Shown here: one piece after another, positions 54,664 through 64,000 of the stretch
How positions within the stretch are numbered: the first letter of the stretch is position 1
Layout of the letters: every line of letters begins with the position of its first letter
Source of the DNA: Aquimarina spongiae
GTDB lineage: Bacteria > Bacteroidota > Bacteroidia > Flavobacteriales > Flavobacteriaceae
Length of the DNA: 64,000 nt
Direction: 5' to 3'
Assembly (NCBI RefSeq): GCF_900141785.1
Contig: NZ_FQYP01000003.1
Coordinates: forward strand, 1-64,000
Position numbers and translations under genes: made by a program
The notes under the pieces: model-generated
What the model saw: the letters and a program-made list of their open reading frames with translations, nothing else
What the model was told of the DNA's origin: nothing
Database searches by the model: none

Positions 54664-56703
54664 TTATTTTTCTGGTAATTCAATTTCTTCATCCCAGATA
54701 TACTTACCAAACCATTGCCAGTTGTGCCACATAGCAGCAAGCCTTTCTTTTGGTTTATTGATACCATGTCCAAATCCTTTATAAATGATAAGCTCTGTTG
54801 GTACTCCTACATCCTGAAGCCCTTGAAATAACTCGTAGGCATTTGCCGTAGGAACTCTTCTATCAAACTCTCCATGCTGAATTAGTGTTGGTGTTGCAGC
54901 GCTACGTATGTTTGTCATTGGTGAGGTTTTCTCGTATATCTTTTTATCTGACCAGGGTGTTGCTTTAAGATACTGTCTTGTAAACGGATGAATGTCGGTA
55001 TTTACATAATAGGTCATCCAGTTAGAAATGCCGGCACCGACAGAAATAGCTTTAAACTTATTAGAGTTTGTCGTTAGAAAAGCCGATATGTATCCCCCTT
55101 GACTCCATCCCATGGCGCCTACCTTATTCCCATCAATGATACCTTTATTTTCTAAGTAATCCACTCCAGAAATTATATCCCATGCATCTCCAACTCCTAA
55201 ATTTTTGACATTCAATGACCTGAACTTTTCACCGTAACCTGCAGAACCTCTATAATTGGGTCTTAATATCAGTGCACCTTTATTAAGCCATTGAATCATA
55301 GGATAAACATAAGCAGGTGTAGCACTTGGCGTTGAAATTCCTGTAGGTCCTCCATGAATAATCACCAAAAGTGGATATTTCTTGTTTGGATCATAATCCA
55401 TAGGTTTGTGTAGCACACCTTCTATTATAGCTCCGTCTTTACTTTTCCACGAGACAACTTCACTCTTTGCTGCTAACCAATTCTGGATTTGCTGTGTGGA
55501 TTGAGTTAATCGCTTTGGGTTTTTTATAGGATATTCGCTCTGATAGATCTCTGATAGATCTTCGTCGTTTACTCCAGAATATGCTATTCTTTTTCCGTCT
55601 TTAGAGAATGAATAACTCCATATTCTTTTGGGGCTATTGGTTAGTATTGTCGTAGTTCCATTTTTGGGATCTATTCTTACCATCTGCCTAACTGTCTTTT
55701 GCCAGGCTAATCCAAATATTCCATTCTTATTCCAAACAATTCTACTGATATTTTCATCAAAATCTTTAGCTAATTGTTTGGTATTGGATCCATCCAAATC
55801 GATTCTAAACAGCTTGCCGTTTTTGTAATAATTAGAAGTACTATCGTTTAGACTTGATTCATACAGTATTGACTTACTATCCGGAGACCACCCCTCCAAT
55901 CCATCATAGCTTAGATTATTTACCAAAACCTTATGGCTTTTGGAGGCAATATCATAAATGGAGATATCCGCTTTAAAAAAGCCATTTATAGTAGGGTTAG
56001 GTTGATGTCCAAAAGCAATTTTCTGCCCATCTGGCGACCATTTAAAACTATTTATAGAAAACGCAACACTATCGATTAGTAACTTGGCTTTTAACTTTTC
56101 AGAATACACGGTGTCCTTAATCTGCTCTGGCAGCGGCATTTGAGTTAACAACGCAGGATTAAAATCTGCAACCCAAATTTGCCGTAAGCTATATTCGGCA
56201 TCTTCTACGGCAAAGCCACCATATTTGTCTTCTCGTTTTTCTTCTTCTTTGGATTTATCCTCGGATTGAAGAAAAGCAATTTTTTGTCCATCTGGTGACC
56301 ATTCGAAATTAGAAATGTTTTTTTTGGTATGGGTTACCTGAAAAGATTCTCCTCCTGCCGATCTAATCACCTGTATTTGCGTGTTTTTTCCTTTCTTAGA
56401 CAAAAAAGCAATCCATTTGCCATCAGGCGACCACTTAGGGTTATTACTTCTGCTTTCAGCATTGTTTGTCAATTGAAAAGGGGTATCTCCATTTTTGGAT
56501 ATCCACAATTCCCTATCATATTTATTCTCTTTCCAATCCACAGATTGTGATTCGAACACTATATGTTGACCATCAGGTGATATGACAGGATTGGATACTG
56601 ATCTCAAAGAAATCACTTCTTCAAATGAAGGATTTTTTGTGGTTTGCGCACTTATAGCGCACGCAAAAAAAGTAACGATTGTGATGAAGAATGCTCTTTT
56701 CAT
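54664..56703 (-). CDS. S9 family prolyl oligopeptidase (acylaminoacyl-peptidase-like)
   Basis: 679 residues. Signal peptide 1-19. The N-terminal half is a beta-propeller of PD40-type repeats (SPDGQHIVFES, SPDGKWIAFLS, SPDGQKIAF several times). The C-terminal alpha/beta hydrolase has S534 in GWSQGGY, D in GEFDRRVP and H in GFGHGI, plus HGGPTG for the oxyanion hole. It should cleave short peptides from their N-termini or after proline in the periplasm. It is monocistronic. Family assignment is firm; exact specificity is not. Confidence 0.93.
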   Translation of the reverse strand: MKRAFFITIVTFFACAISAQTTKNPSFEEVISLRSVSNPVISPDGQHIVFESQSVDWKENKYDRELWISKNGDTPFQLTNNAESRSNNPKWSPDGKWIAFLSKKGKNTQIQVIRSAGGESFQVTHTKKNISNFEWSPDGQKIAFLQSEDKSKEEEKREDKYGGFAVEDAEYSLRQIWVADFNPALLTQMPLPEQIKDTVYSEKLKAKLLIDSVAFSINSFKWSPDGQKIAFGHQPNPTINGFFKADISIYDIASKSHKVLVNNLSYDGLEGWSPDSKSILYESSLNDSTSNYYKNGKLFRIDLDGSNTKQLAKDFDENISRIVWNKNGIFGLAWQKTVRQMVRIDPKNGTTTILTNSPKRIWSYSFSKDGKRIAYSGVNDEDLSEIYQSEYPIKNPKRLTQSTQQIQNWLAAKSEVVSWKSKDGAIIEGVLHKPMDYDPNKKYPLLVIIHGGPTGISTPSATPAYVYPMIQWLNKGALILRPNYRGSAGYGEKFRSLNVKNLGVGDAWDIISGVDYLENKGIIDGNKVGAMGWSQGGYISAFLTTNSNKFKAISVGAGISNWMTYYVNTDIHPFTRQYLKATPWSDKKIYEKTSPMTNIRSAATPTLIQHGEFDRRVPTANAYELFQGLQDVGVPTELIIYKGFGHGINKPKERLAAMWHNWQWFGKYIWDEEIELPEK

Positions 56704-56759
56704 AATTTGCTTTGGTATAATTAGCTATTACGTTTTGTGTAAACCCTATTGTAATACGT

Positions 56760-57209
56760 TTATATGTTATTAGTATTAGATCTTTTAATTTCCTTTTTTA
56801 GTTGTTCAATTAGTTCATTTTCACTGATAAAATCTTGAAAAAATTTACTTTTCGGAAGAAAGTATAATGTTTTTAATTGTCCAGATGCTTCATACTTTAT
56901 TCTATAAGGAAAGTCGTCAAAAAGAAAAGTCCGTTCAACAATTTTTATATCAGTTAATGGAACTAAATGTTTAGATTTCACATGTCCAATGATTAAAGAT
57001 TGGTCATTCCAATAGACGCTTTTGAGTTTGGTAATCCCCATTTGACGTAAGACGAAGATACCAATCAACCAACAAGCAAACAATATCAAGTTTATTTTTA
57101 AGTCAAAAATGAATAGCAGGATAAAAACTACAATTGATAAAATGATAAATTTCACCATTAATGCTATCTGAAAGATTCTCGTTATATCAGAAGATATTTT
57201 TCTATTCAT
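56760..57209 (-). CDS. two-helix membrane protein with PH-like C-terminal domain (second copy)
   Basis: 149 residues from the Met at 57209. The longer frame back to 57284 contains the bipartite element at 57235-57262, which argues for the inner start. Two membrane segments (about 15-55) precede a beta-rich domain (VYWNDQSLIIGHVKSKHLVPL, FPYRIKYEA). The plan matches the protein at 31312-31785. Function is unknown; a membrane-hairpin anchor for a PH-like domain is the only inference. Confidence 0.65.
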   Translation of the reverse strand: MNRKISSDITRIFQIALMVKFIILSIVVFILLFIFDLKINLILFACWLIGIFVLRQMGITKLKSVYWNDQSLIIGHVKSKHLVPLTDIKIVERTFLFDDFPYRIKYEASGQLKTLYFLPKSKFFQDFISENELIEQLKKEIKRSNTNNI

Positions 57210-57234
57210 TTTTAGTTTAGTGTTAACTTTAATG

Positions 57235-57262
57235 TATATGTTGTAGTAGAGGAAAAAGTTAC
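57235..57262 (-). promoter_or_regulatory. bipartite GTAAC-N11-CTACAACATATA element
   Basis: On the minus strand GTAAC (57262-57258), 11 bases, then CTACAACATATA (57246-57235), ending 26 nt before the ATG at 57209. It is the best match to the copy at 40488-40515, including the ATTAAA that follows. Confidence 0.6.
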
Positions 57263-57368
57263 CTTTTTTCGATTTTTTTAGCATTGGTTATTAACTTTTA
57301 CATTCTGCAAACATTGCACCTTTGTAAGTTCATAAAACAAATCGATTCATAAATTTGCCAGCAAATAG

Positions 57369-58298
57369 TTAATTATTCATTGTATTGAAAAGCAAGTCCG
57401 CATTTACCCAATACACTTCTCCTTTTTCAACACCTGCCCATCCTTTTTTTTCAGGGTTATTATATTTTCTGGAATAGATAAAATATTTTCCATCAGAAGA
57501 CATATACGGGCAATAATAGCGCCAGTTGCTTTCGTATTTTAATGGTATTTCTTTCGGTTTTGTCCATTCCCCGTTATCATTAAACGTTATTTGAAATTTA
57601 CCTTGTCCATTAGTAATGGCATACCGCTCATCTGGTGAAACATAGGTTATCAGTTCTTTTTTCTCTGTCTTAGTAGTTACGATAACAGGTGTTTCAAATT
57701 TTTCATTCCCTAAATATTGTGCACGATATGTCTGCATTCCTCCTTTACTACTTGGTCTATTCGAGCGAAAATATAAGCTACCATCTGCTGTAACAACAGG
57801 ATAGGTTTCTAAATATTCGGTGGAAACCAAAAAATCTACTTTAGAAGCTAATTGCCATTTACCATTCACTTTTTTACTCATATAAATGTCAGGTGGTATC
57901 GTATAAAGTTCTTCTCGGGTAACATCATTATTGTAAAGCTTAGGGTCAACACCAAGAAAATACATTGTTTTTCCGTCTTTAGTAATTGTAGGGTCACAAG
58001 CAACTGAAACGATAACATTGTCGTTATACATCTTAATGGGTTTAATTTCTGACCATTTTCCATTGATCAGTTCAGAATGGTGAATAACAAAACTGTTGTT
58101 CATAATTCTTGAAAAGAACATTTCTGTATGCTCATAATTAAAAACCACATTAAGTTCAATACTGTCAGTATTAACAATTGATGGGGAAAATAATTTAGGG
58201 CTTGCTGAAGGAAGTTCTTCATCGAAATACGAAATAGTATTCTTTTTACAACTAAAAAGTGTTGAGATGATTACGAAAATTAATAAAAGTTTATTCAT
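57369..58298 (-). CDS. PD40/TolB-like beta-propeller lipoprotein
   Basis: 309 residues from the Met at 58298, where MNKLLLIFVIISTLFSC gives a lipobox. The extra 19 residues of the longer frame overlap the neighbouring gene. PD40-type blades are seen, such as TKDGKTMYFLG, TADGSLYFRSN, SPDERYAITN and SSDGKYFIYS. The protein is probably a periplasmic, lipid-anchored propeller. No enzymatic domain is attached. It lies 56 nt after the desuccinylase-like gene and may be cotranscribed. Confidence 0.8.
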   Translation of the reverse strand: MNKLLLIFVIISTLFSCKKNTISYFDEELPSASPKLFSPSIVNTDSIELNVVFNYEHTEMFFSRIMNNSFVIHHSELINGKWSEIKPIKMYNDNVIVSVACDPTITKDGKTMYFLGVDPKLYNNDVTREELYTIPPDIYMSKKVNGKWQLASKVDFLVSTEYLETYPVVTADGSLYFRSNRPSSKGGMQTYRAQYLGNEKFETPVIVTTKTEKKELITYVSPDERYAITNGQGKFQITFNDNGEWTKPKEIPLKYESNWRYYCPYMSSDGKYFIYSRKYNNPEKKGWAGVEKGEVYWVNADLLFNTMNN

Positions 58299-58354
58299 TA
58301 CTGAAGAAATACTTGCTAACGATTGTTGTAGTGTACTAAAGGCAACTATACACA

Positions 58355-59404
58355 CTATTCTTTTTCTTGTGAACTAATACACATCACTGTATCATTAATG
58401 TTGATAGGTGGTGTAGCCAGGTTATAGAGAATCACTCCATCCTTGGGAGATTTGTACTCTTCTAAAACAGTCCCGAATTCGTCTGTAGCATGCCCTACTA
58501 TGTCTCCTTTTTTCACCATATCTCCTGCTTTGTGTTGGCTATAAAAAATGCCTTGTACATTGGACTTGATATAGCTTTGGCTATTGCAATACACGATATC
58601 AGGATGAGCTCCAGTGGTATTGCTAGAATACATATTCATGGTTGCCAACATATTGTATACGCCCTTTTTAATTAGATTCACATTATCTTCCTGAACATTA
58701 CCCAATTTACCGCACTCGATACTCAATGCTGTTTTTCCATCTTGTACCGCTTGTTTAAAAGTATACTTGGCAGGTTCGGTATCTGAAATGGTATAGGGAT
58801 AAGATACCACGTATTCAAATCCACTATTTACCGATAGCTTTTTGGCCAAAGCCGTTTGTTCCGGCTTTTTGGTACTGTTGTAATAACACACAAACGGAAT
58901 CAAATCTTCGGGAGCATCTCCCCCGTGGATATCCAGAAAAACATCACTAACCGGAATAATATTCGTCGTAATAAAGTGTGCTTTTTGATAGGTTACACTG
59001 CCTTCAGCTTTTCCAGGAAATGCATTGTTTAGATTCTTTTGATCCTCGGGACTAATAAAGGGCGTACGTGCAAAAAATGCGCCCATACTGGCGATGGGGA
59101 TAATAACCAGAGTTCCACTAAGTTGTTCCGGATTAATTTCTTTCATCAAGGCTTGTGTAGCAACAATTGGAGGATATTCAAAACCGTGTACTCCTGCCAC
59201 GATAGTAAAGGTAGGTCCCTCATTTTTACCTTTTATAATAGTTATTGGTAGATGGGTAGCATTTCCCGCAGTATCCGAAAAATTAATTCGAATGTTCTCT
59301 ATTCCTGGTCTTGTGCTTGAACTAAAGGCCTTTTGAAATTCATTTTGAGAAGTAACGAGCTGTGTTACAAAGAATAGGGTAAGATATAAAGTTATGGTCC
59401 GCAT
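58355..59404 (-). CDS. succinylglutamate desuccinylase/aspartoacylase-like metallohydrolase
   Basis: 349 residues. Signal peptide about 1-19 (ending VTSQ). Zinc-site motif H73-x-x-E76 is in VAGVHGFEY and the later His in DIHGGD; the R/N residues for carboxylate binding are expected between them. Family members cleave N-acyl groups from amino acids (M14-type fold). It differs from the cytoplasmic AstE enzymes by being exported, so it may act on periplasmic acyl peptides or amino acids. It precedes the PD40 lipoprotein gene on the same strand. Confidence 0.9.
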   Translation of the reverse strand: MRTITLYLTLFFVTQLVTSQNEFQKAFSSSTRPGIENIRINFSDTAGNATHLPITIIKGKNEGPTFTIVAGVHGFEYPPIVATQALMKEINPEQLSGTLVIIPIASMGAFFARTPFISPEDQKNLNNAFPGKAEGSVTYQKAHFITTNIIPVSDVFLDIHGGDAPEDLIPFVCYYNSTKKPEQTALAKKLSVNSGFEYVVSYPYTISDTEPAKYTFKQAVQDGKTALSIECGKLGNVQEDNVNLIKKGVYNMLATMNMYSSNTTGAHPDIVYCNSQSYIKSNVQGIFYSQHKAGDMVKKGDIVGHATDEFGTVLEEYKSPKDGVILYNLATPPININDTVMCISSQEKE

Positions 59405-59594
59405 TCTAGTAGCCCTTTAGATTAAGATTTATGGAAAAAACTGTAATAGTTGTTCGGATATAAAAGTAATAATATACAACCAAAAAACGAGGTCATACGA
59501 CCTGGCTATGCTAAGTTTTATATCATTTTTAACTGTTAGAGGGTAAAGTAAAAGGTCCCTAGTAAACTTTTACCCCATGCGGCAACTGGTAGTT

Positions 59595-60368
59595 TCATTC
59601 TTTTTTCGTCCCCAATAAATATAGAATAACACCTGGACCCGATTTTACTTTATTGATTTCCCAATCGTAATTTTCTGTTCCTTTTAAATCCTCTACAAGT
59701 GCATTCATTTCCTTAATAGAATATGTTCGCAATGAAGAAACAATTCCATCCCAAAGCACAAATAATGGAACAATTGGAATGAGGTAAGTAAAAATAATTC
59801 GTCCCAGTTTAAATGGTCTTATAAAAGGTGTAGTTAATAAGACGCTAATTGGTGAAAAAATCATGGCTATAATGCTAGGTACACTTCGCTCCTGAGCTTC
59901 AAAAATTGCAATAGAACTATTCGTATCGATTGCATTTTGAAGAATCTGTTTTGCATCCTTTGGTTGAAAATGATGTAGTGACAAAAATTGCGTTCTCAAT
60001 CCATTTAATTCAGAAGGTGCATTTCGTGCATCTACTGGAGTTTCTGTAAACTCAAAATTATCTGCCTGCTTTTTTGTAAACCTGAACGCCGAAACATTTG
60101 GGTACAAATCGGTGAGCACTATTTTCAAATCCGGGATTTCCTTTTTCAGTTCTGTATTTAACCAAATAAGTCCACCGCCACCTCCCGAACCTAGATCGAT
60201 GATTTGATTCGTTTTATTTTTTTGCAGCCCTTTTTTAAGGATTGGGATAACAGGTTGATACATTTTTGTTTTGTTGGACAAAAATTGTAAAAAATCAGTT
60301 CCATAATTTCTTAGGAAACTTGGGAACCATTTCTGGTCTTCGAATTCAAACAAATGTATTCTTCCCAT
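59595..60368 (-). CDS. class I SAM-dependent methyltransferase
   Basis: 257 residues. Motif I is IIDLGSGGGGGLIWL (about 56-70), with a following LTDLYPNVSAF that supplies the acidic residue of motif II and a YSIKEMNAL stretch near the end. Two hydrophobic segments (about 170-215) are unusual for a soluble methyltransferase and suggest membrane association or a lipid or quinone substrate. The substrate is unknown. It is transcribed alone. Confidence 0.82.
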   Translation of the reverse strand: MGRIHLFEFEDQKWFPSFLRNYGTDFLQFLSNKTKMYQPVIPILKKGLQKNKTNQIIDLGSGGGGGLIWLNTELKKEIPDLKIVLTDLYPNVSAFRFTKKQADNFEFTETPVDARNAPSELNGLRTQFLSLHHFQPKDAKQILQNAIDTNSSIAIFEAQERSVPSIIAMIFSPISVLLTTPFIRPFKLGRIIFTYLIPIVPLFVLWDGIVSSLRTYSIKEMNALVEDLKGTENYDWEINKVKSGPGVILYLLGTKKE

Positions 60369-60569
60369 ATCGTTGGTTTATATGTGGTACAATGGTTTGC
60401 GTATGATAGGTTGTAATAGCTACTAAGTTAGTAAAAAGGTTAGAAACCAAGGTATTGTCGATACAGTAATTAACAAAAAGAACTGATAATTTCTGCACCT
60501 TATGAGAGTGGGTAAAAACTACAGAACTTGAACATAAGAATCTCTAGAAAATACAAGTTTTAACAAGTT

Positions 60570-61028
60570 TCAATTGCGTTCAAAAACAATGATAATCTCA
60601 CCATCGTTGTAATACATTAAAAGTTCTGAATTTCGAATTTCAAAACTTTGAACAGCGATTATATTATACAATTGAGTCCATTCTGGCTCATTGATCAATG
60701 TTGAGTATACCGATCCTATTGTTATCTTCCCGATACCATCAATAGTATATTCGCCTTGATAACTATTAGTAACCGTTATTCCCGAAATAGTTCCTTTGCC
60801 TTCAATATCGGGTTTAGAAAAACTTGCAGTGATATCTCCATTATTGGAGTCTGGCCATGTATTTTTATCCGCTTTAGTAATTTTTCTCCCGTTCTCTATA
60901 TAGTAAGCCACTTTCCAATCTCCACTCAGATCATAAGATGTTTCTCCATCGTCCTTTGAACAACTTCCAATAATGAATACTAAAGTTACTATGAGAACAA
61001 AAACTTTGACAGGAGCATAACTTTTCAT
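60570..61028 (-). CDS. small lipoprotein, lipocalin-like
   Basis: 152 residues. The N-terminal signal (about 1-23) ends in FIIGSCSKDD, a lipobox. The mature part begins YDLSGDWKVAYYIENG, the typical start of lipocalin-like Bacteroidota lipoproteins, followed by strands such as KGTISGITVTN and IIIVFERN. It is probably anchored to the outer membrane; function is unknown. It is transcribed alone, 89 nt upstream of the propeller gene stop. Confidence 0.7.
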   Translation of the reverse strand: MKSYAPVKVFVLIVTLVFIIGSCSKDDGETSYDLSGDWKVAYYIENGRKITKADKNTWPDSNNGDITASFSKPDIEGKGTISGITVTNSYQGEYTIDGIGKITIGSVYSTLINEPEWTQLYNIIAVQSFEIRNSELLMYYNDGEIIIVFERN

Positions 61029-61117
61029 AACGCTAGGTTTATTAAAAGATCAAAAAATCTAGTATCGGTTGCGTCAATTTATGGCTTTAATTCCTCTATA
61101 TCTTATTCATTACTAAT

Positions 61118-64000
61118 CTAATTCTTTTCGATTATTAAGGCCGGAATATTTAATGATTTATACAAATTGTTATAAGCATTCATCTCAGTATTGATGATAG
61201 CATCTCTTTCGGTTTTATATACCTGCCAGTCTTTCATAAGGTCGTCAAACCGTTCTTTGGCTCCTTTGGTTACTTTTGGATCTGCCTGGTCTATATAGTT
61301 TAGGAGTTGTATGAGTTGTGAATTGAGTTTGTTATTAAAATTAATGACATCCTGAAATGTTTTTTGTTTCTCTTGTACCAGGTGCTCTTCCCAACTATTG
61401 ATCCGTTTTTGCAGTTCTTCTCCTTTTTCAATGAGTTCCTTTGCTTTCTCCTCCTCTTTTAAAAGTTTGGCGTAATGAGTTAATTGCGATTTCGCAGAGC
61501 GCATTTGAATAACAGATTCATGCATATCCCTCAAGGTGTTTTCTATATTCACCAAGATATTTTGTTGCTCTACAAAAGCTTCAGGAGTGGATTGAATTGC
61601 TGGATTGGAAAGAATCGTTGCCTTCGTTTCTACAATTTCGTCCTCTAGAGATAATCTCAAAGTATACGTACCAGGAGCAACACTTGATCCAGAATGGCCT
61701 CCAAAAACAAAAAGTTTTTTGATAGCAGGAATGGCCTCTCGATCAAAATCCCAGGTAAATCTATGGTATCCTTGTTTTGAAGGTAAGATTTGAGGTTTGG
61801 AAGGACCTCCTGGCCAAGTTTTAAAGTCTTTTGGTTTCTTATTAGTATAGGATCTTATGACCTCTGTTCCTTGTAAAATATCCAACTTAAGATCTAATGA
61901 ATCCGTATCTTTACCCAAGTAGTAATCAAATGTTACTCCACTTTTAGGATTTTGACCTTGACCTACAGCCTTGGAAACACCTCCAAAAATGCGATAACTG
62001 GCTTTTGGTTGAAATAATTGAACAGCTTTTTGTGCTGTAGTCATATTCTGAAGAACACCCAAATCGTCTAGGATCCAAAACCCACGACCAGATGTCGCAG
62101 CCACCAAATCATTATCCTGAATGATGAGGTCATTAATAGCAACTACTGGTAAATTTAATGTAAGGCGTTGCCAATGTGCTCCATCATCGTTGGAAACATA
62201 CAAACCAGTCTCTGTACCAGCATACAACAGCCCTTTTCGCTTTTTGTCTGCTCTGACCACTCTGGCAAATCCATTAGGATCTTCCAACCCATTTACAATT
62301 TTTACCCAGGTTTTTCCATAATCACTTGTTTTAAAAATATAAGAATTAAGGTCTAATGATTTGTATCGCATCACTACTATATACGCTACCGCAGGATCAT
62401 GTTCAGAAATGTCTATACTATTTATAATACCATCAGAAATACCTGCAGGTGTTATATTTTCCCAACTCTCACCTCCATTTTTGGTGATGTGCAATAAACC
62501 ATCATCACTACCGGCATAGAGCACACCTTTTTGATGCTGAGACTCTACCAATGCAGTAAGGGTATTGTAGTTTTCTCCACCAGCTGCTTCATTAGTATAA
62601 GGTCCTCCACCGGGACCATGTTTCTCTTTTTCGTTTTTTGTCAAATCAGGACTGATTGTGGTCCAACTTAGACCTCCATCTGTTGTTTTAAAAACCACAT
62701 TTCCTGCATGATAAATGGTTTTTCTATTATGAGGTGATGAAATGATTGGCGCATTCCAGTTATAACGATATTTCGAATCTTCTGGGGCTATGCTCAATCC
62801 CAATTCTGGATACTCCTTGATCGCTTTCTGTTCTCTCGACGATTTGGTCCACTTGCTGATATTACCTTGATACGTTCCTCCATACACCGTCTCTGGATTA
62901 TCTGGATCAAATGCAATAAAAGCGCTTTCTCCCCCAGCTACAGAATACCAATCCTTCCAATCAATTCCTTGGTCATTGGTACGACTTGTAATGGCAATTG
63001 CCGAATTATCTTGTTGCCCTCCGTAGACATTATAAGGCACCAAATTATCAGTGATCACTCGATAGAATTGAGATGTAGCCTGATTTTGTTGAGTGCTCCA
63101 ACTCTTCCCCCCATTAAAAGAAATATTGGCTCCTCCATCATTAGAATTGATTAGGTTGTTGTTATCGTATGGATTGATCCATAGGTGATGATTATCCCCA
63201 TGAGGAACCGGGATATTAGAAAAGCTTTTACCTCCATCTATTGATTTCATCACTGGAGCATTTAAAACATAGACTACATTTTCATTTTGCGGATCGGCAA
63301 AAATCTCCATGTAATACCAGGAGCGGGCTATGTTTACACGGTTTTTGTTTACTTGTTTCCATTTTTTACCAGCATCATCAGAGCGATACACTCCTCCTTT
63401 TTCACCTTCGGCTTCTATCACCGCAAAAACCCGTTCTGGATTTGCTCGTGAAACAGAAATCCCAGATTTACCAAATTCTGTTGGCAATCCCTCTTTCGTT
63501 TTGGTCCAGGTATCACCTCCATCAGTAGATTTATACAAGCCAGAATGTTCCCCTCCAGATTCTATAAGCCAAGGATAACGACGATGTTGCCACATGGATG
63601 CGTACAAAATACGTGGATTTGTCATATCCATAGATAATGAAGATGCTCCAGTATTTGTATTTATGAATAGTATTTGTTCCCAGCTTTTACCTCCGTCTAC
63701 GCTTCTGTAAATTCCTCTTTCCTTGGTAGGTGCATATTGTGCTCCTTGTGCCGCTACATAAATGACATCTGGATTCGTGGGATGAATAATCACATCTGAG
63801 ATATGGCGGGTTTTCTCTAGTCCTGTATGAGTCCATGTTTTTCCTGCATCCATCGATTTGTATACCCCATCTCCCATTGAAGTCATCACACCTCGGGCTG
63901 CATGTTCTCCCATTCCTACGACTACAATATTGGTATCACTTTCTGATACAGTGATTGCTCCAACAGATCCTGTTTTAAAAAATTTATCTGAAACATTTTT
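61118..64000 (-). CDS. BNR/sortilin-like beta-propeller protein, 5' end beyond window
   Basis: At least 960 residues. The frame is open to the right edge upstream of the ATG at 63913 (29 more codons, including [14 protein letters not shown]), so the true start lies outside. Many BNR/Asp-box blades are visible: [67 protein letters not shown] and [11 protein letters not shown]. This repeat type forms the sortilin/VPS10-like propellers annotated as glycosyl-hydrolase-like in Bacteroidota. The C-terminal 250 residues hold a short beta domain ([14 protein letters not shown]) and a coiled-coil-like helix ([18 protein letters not shown]). No glycosidase catalytic residues could be identified. Confidence 0.88.
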   Translation of the reverse strand, partial: KNVSDKFFKTGSVGAITVSESDTNIVVVGMGEHAARGVMTSMGDGVYKSMDAGKTWTHTGLEKTRHISDVIIHPTNPDVIYVAAQGAQYAPTKERGIYRSVDGGKSWEQILFINTNTGASSLSMDMTNPRILYASMWQHRRYPWLIESGGEHSGLYKSTDGGDTWTKTKEGLPTEFGKSGISVSRANPERVFAVIEAEGEKGGVYRSDDAGKKWKQVNKNRVNIARSWYYMEIFADPQNENVVYVLNAPVMKSIDGGKSFSNIPVPHGDNHHLWINPYDNNNLINSNDGGANISFNGGKSWSTQQNQATSQFYRVITDNLVPYNVYGGQQDNSAIAITSRTNDQGIDWKDWYSVAGGESAFIAFDPDNPETVYGGTYQGNISKWTKSSREQKAIKEYPELGLSIAPEDSKYRYNWNAPIISSPHNRKTIYHAGNVVFKTTDGGLSWTTISPDLTKNEKEKHGPGGGPYTNEAAGGENYNTLTALVESQHQKGVLYAGSDDGLLHITKNGGESWENITPAGISDGIINSIDISEHDPAVAYIVVMRYKSLDLNSYIFKTSDYGKTWVKIVNGLEDPNGFARVVRADKKRKGLLYAGTETGLYVSNDDGAHWQRLTLNLPVVAINDLIIQDNDLVAATSGRGFWILDDLGVLQNMTTAQKAVQLFQPKASYRIFGGVSKAVGQGQNPKSGVTFDYYLGKDTDSLDLKLDILQGTEVIRSYTNKKPKDFKTWPGGPSKPQILPSKQGYHRFTWDFDREAIPAIKKLFVFGGHSGSSVAPGTYTLRLSLEDEIVETKATILSNPAIQSTPEAFVEQQNILVNIENTLRDMHESVIQMRSAKSQLTHYAKLLKEEEKAKELIEKGEELQKRINSWEEHLVQEKQKTFQDVINFNNKLNSQLIQLLNYIDQADPKVTKGAKERFDDLMKDWQVYKTERDAIINTEMNAYNNLYKSLNIPALIIEKN

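Noticed and set aside
59541-59575. GTAAAAG/CTTTTAC stem downstream of the methyltransferase
   Set aside because: Only a seven-base stem with a 13-base loop and no good T tract; possible but weak.
30449-60368. Integron cassette array suggested by same-direction small genes
   Set aside because: No repeated attC-like sites with GTTRRRY/RYYYAAC core pairs were found between genes, and several genes are long and terminator-separated. The repeated GTAAC element is at a promoter-like distance from start codons, not at cassette ends.
1-64000. Search for tRNA, rRNA, CRISPR, insertion sequences and phage genes
   Set aside because: No cloverleaf, spaced repeat array, terminal inverted repeat, transposase or integrase was recognised on either strand.

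Overview
The window looks like chromosomal DNA from a marine-type member of the Bacteroidota, most likely a Flavobacteriaceae (an Aquimarina-like genome would fit; this is inference from protein style, not a database match). The evidence is AT-rich DNA, three TonB-dependent receptors with carboxypeptidase-regulatory-like N-termini, the start of a type IX secretion sorting tail (VVYPNP) at the left edge, MarR/LytTR/AraC regulators, many small lipoproteins and almost no Shine-Dalgarno sequences. No rRNA, tRNA, CRISPR array, insertion sequence, integrase or phage gene was seen.

Layout. 1-5.9 kb (minus): a partial M23 peptidase with a T9SS tail, an orphan LuxR-type response regulator preceded by a perfect 31-bp palindrome, and a TonB-dependent receptor with a clear terminator. 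6.0-19.1 kb (plus): a MarR regulator, then a tight five-gene unit: outer-membrane beta-barrel, 2142-residue TANFOR-like surface protein, fibronectin-III protein, LytS-like histidine kinase and LytTR response regulator. This unit is the best candidate for an undescribed system: a surface or envelope assembly packaged with its own two-component control. 19.1-25.7 kb (minus): an ABC-2 exporter (ATPase plus two DUF3526-like permeases) with a siderophore-type TonB receptor gene inserted between ATPase and permeases, preceded by a small membrane protein with a CxxC and paired histidines. 25.8-29.8 kb (plus): a DUF2064 glycosyltransferase-like protein and an Oar-like TonB receptor.

29.8-64 kb is entirely minus strand: about 35 mostly single-gene or two-gene units of unrelated function. 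They include a BLUF blue-light sensor, a hydroxymuconate-isomerase-like tautomerase, serine hydrolases, a subclass-A2-like class A beta-lactamase, an LCIB-type carbonic anhydrase, an alpha/beta hydrolase with a TPR tail, an unusual subtilase, RraA, GNAT acetyltransferases, VOC proteins, a Crp/Fnr regulator, two AraC regulators, penicillin acylase, the pseudokinase AMPylase SelO, a minimal ABC pair, an S9 peptidase, a succinylglutamate desuccinylase-like enzyme, a methyltransferase and a partial giant BNR/sortilin-like propeller protein.

A repeated bipartite element, GTAAC-N11-nTAnrACAywTA, lies 26-37 nt upstream of four of these minus-strand starts. It appears to be a shared promoter or operator and is the clearest regulatory signal in the region. 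Where the longest reading frame runs into a neighbour or lacks its signal peptide, I moved the start inward and say so in the entry.
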